Of a DNA stretch of 6,655 nt, positions 5,906 to 6,655 are shown one piece after another. This DNA comes from Chloroflexota bacterium. Lineage in GTDB: Bacteria; Chloroflexota; Anaerolineae; Caldilineales; Caldilineaceae. The notes beneath the pieces are model-generated. The model ran no database searches, was not told where the DNA came from, and was given only the letters and a program-made list of their open reading frames with translations. Each line of letters begins with the position of its first letter. The stretch's first letter is position 1. The DNA is taken from the NCBI GenBank assembly GCA_016199425.1, contig JACQGT010000630.1, positions 1 through 6,655 on the forward strand. Direction: 5' to 3'. The position numbers and the translations under genes are program-made.

Positions 5906-5936
5906 AGTGGCGTTTTTCCTTGAAATAGTGGCGTTT
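5906..5936 (+). repeat. Direct repeat AGTGGCGTTT in the nuoA copy 2 leader
   Basis: AGTGGCGTTT occurs at 5906-5915 and again at 5927-5936, 21 bases apart (about two helix turns), ending 31 bases before the nuoA start. It could be a paired protein site or chance. The rest of the 5525-5967 gap holds the two promoters, the 20-bp inverted repeat and the start-point dyad; I see nothing else in it. Confidence 0.35.
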
Positions 5937-5967
5937 GCCGCGCCCGTCGCAGTGAAAGGGACGCACG

Positions 5968-6324
5968 ATGGCAATTGACTATTTGCCTCTGCTGATTATG
6001 ATTGTGCTTAGCGCTGGCTTTGGCGCTCTTGTTCTGATTTTGCCGGCCGTTTTGGGTCCGAAAGAGACGAACACGCAAAAGCTGGATCCCTACGAATCGG
6101 GCATTATTCCCTTCTCCGATGCCCGTCGCCGCTTCCCAGTAAAGTATTATCTGGTGGCGGTGCTCTTCCTGATTTTTGACATTGAAGTGATCTTTCTGTA
6201 TCCCTGGGCCGCGGTTCTGCGCGACCTGCGGGTCTTTGCGCTGATCGCAATGGCACCCTTCCTTTTCGTATTGATTGTCGGTTTTATCTACGAGTGGAAA
6301 AAGGGCGCGCTGAAGTGGGGGTAG
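5968..6324 (+). CDS. nuoA: NADH-quinone oxidoreductase subunit A, copy 2 (nuoAB operon)
   Basis: This is a second NuoA, also 118 residues, starting at ATG 5968 with AAGGG 7 bases upstream. It has YESG (42-45), ARRRFPVKYY (52-61), YYLVAVLFLIFDIEVIFLYP (60-79) with D71 and E73, and ends YEWKKGALKWG. It aligns with copy 1 without gaps at about 42 of 118 identical positions (36 %), concentrated in YESG, the TM2 FD.E.IFL.P core and the KGAL.W tail. The two are therefore old paralogues or one was acquired separately. The ARRRFPVKYY stretch is more like the common bacterial NuoA type. nuoB follows after 130 bases, as in standard nuo operons, so this copy probably serves with the NuoB-C-D connecting module. 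Confidence 0.96.
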   Translation: MAIDYLPLLIMIVLSAGFGALVLILPAVLGPKETNTQKLDPYESGIIPFSDARRRFPVKYYLVAVLFLIFDIEVIFLYPWAAVLRDLRVFALIAMAPFLFVLIVGFIYEWKKGALKWG

Positions 6325-6325
6325 C

Positions 6326-6396
6326 CAGTTATCAGTGAGGCAGTTATCAGTAAGCAGTCGGGTACGCTCAACACTGATTACTGCTCACTGATAACT
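6326..6396. repeat. CAGTTATCAGT direct and inverted repeats between nuoA and nuoB
   Basis: CAGTTATCAGT occurs twice in direct order (6326-6336 and 6341-6351). The region 6380-6396 is an inverted copy. It pairs perfectly over 13 bp (6384-6396) with 6327-6339, or over 17 bp with one mismatch with 6342-6358. Two left arms thus compete for one right arm. It begins one base after the nuoA stop codon. CAGTTATCAGT-type palindromes are dispersed repeats in several phyla; that family link is inference. There is no T-run after the stem, so read-through into nuoB is expected. Confidence 0.75.
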
Positions 6397-6454
6397 TCTG
6401 TAAGCGGGGTTGTGCGTAGGCAAGTTCACGCACCACGCACTACGAGGCATTCAC

Positions 6455-6655
<201 letters not shown>

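Noticed and set aside
5834..5923. Short leader peptide (29 codons) before nuoA copy 2
   Set aside because: Its ATG falls in the loop of the start-point dyad, has no ribosome site, and the peptide shows no run of a regulatory amino acid.

Overview
The window is a stretch of bacterial chromosome carrying genes for the proton-pumping NADH:quinone oxidoreductase (respiratory complex I, NDH-1), arranged as two divergent operons around a shared promoter region. Gene content identifies a bacterium. I infer a Chloroflexota-like member (Anaerolineae/Caldilineae type) from the large NuoL with a histidine-rich loop, the split nuo gene order and the intergenic palindromic repeats. That assignment comes from general resemblance, not a search.

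Minus strand, read right to left from about 5690: nuoA (5524-5168), nuoH (5045-3804), nuoJ (3673-3152), nuoK (3134-2823), an unrecognised 123-residue protein with a TPR-like N-terminus and two membrane helices (2736-2365), then nuoL (2124 to beyond base 1). This is a membrane-arm module. It lacks nuoB to nuoG, and also nuoI, which usually lies between nuoH and nuoJ. Plus strand: a second, divergent nuoA (5968-6324) and the start of nuoB (6455 to beyond 6655), probably the head of an operon for the peripheral and connecting subunits. The two NuoA proteins are both 118 residues and about 36 % identical by ungapped hand count. They are therefore distinct versions, not a recent duplication.

The 443-bp divergent region (5525-5967) holds a good sigma70-type promoter for each direction, a 20-bp perfect inverted repeat inside the predicted minus-strand leader, and a small dyad at the predicted plus-strand start point. 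Five of the six other gaps contain repeat or palindromic DNA: a 169-bp MITE-like element with 11-bp terminal inverted repeats (2187-2355), a shortened relative of it (5096-5155), and inverted repeats at 2749-2808, 3755-3800 and 6326-6396. Only the 17-bp nuoJ-nuoK gap lacks one. None has the U-run of an intrinsic terminator.

Together, NuoA, H, J, K and L form much of the proton-translocating membrane arm, and NuoB carries cluster N2, which hands electrons to quinone at the NuoH/B/D interface. The most interesting points are the two NuoA versions on split operons, the unknown TPR-membrane protein between nuoK and nuoL, the histidine-rich loop of NuoL, and a NuoH that lacks two usually conserved charged residues.
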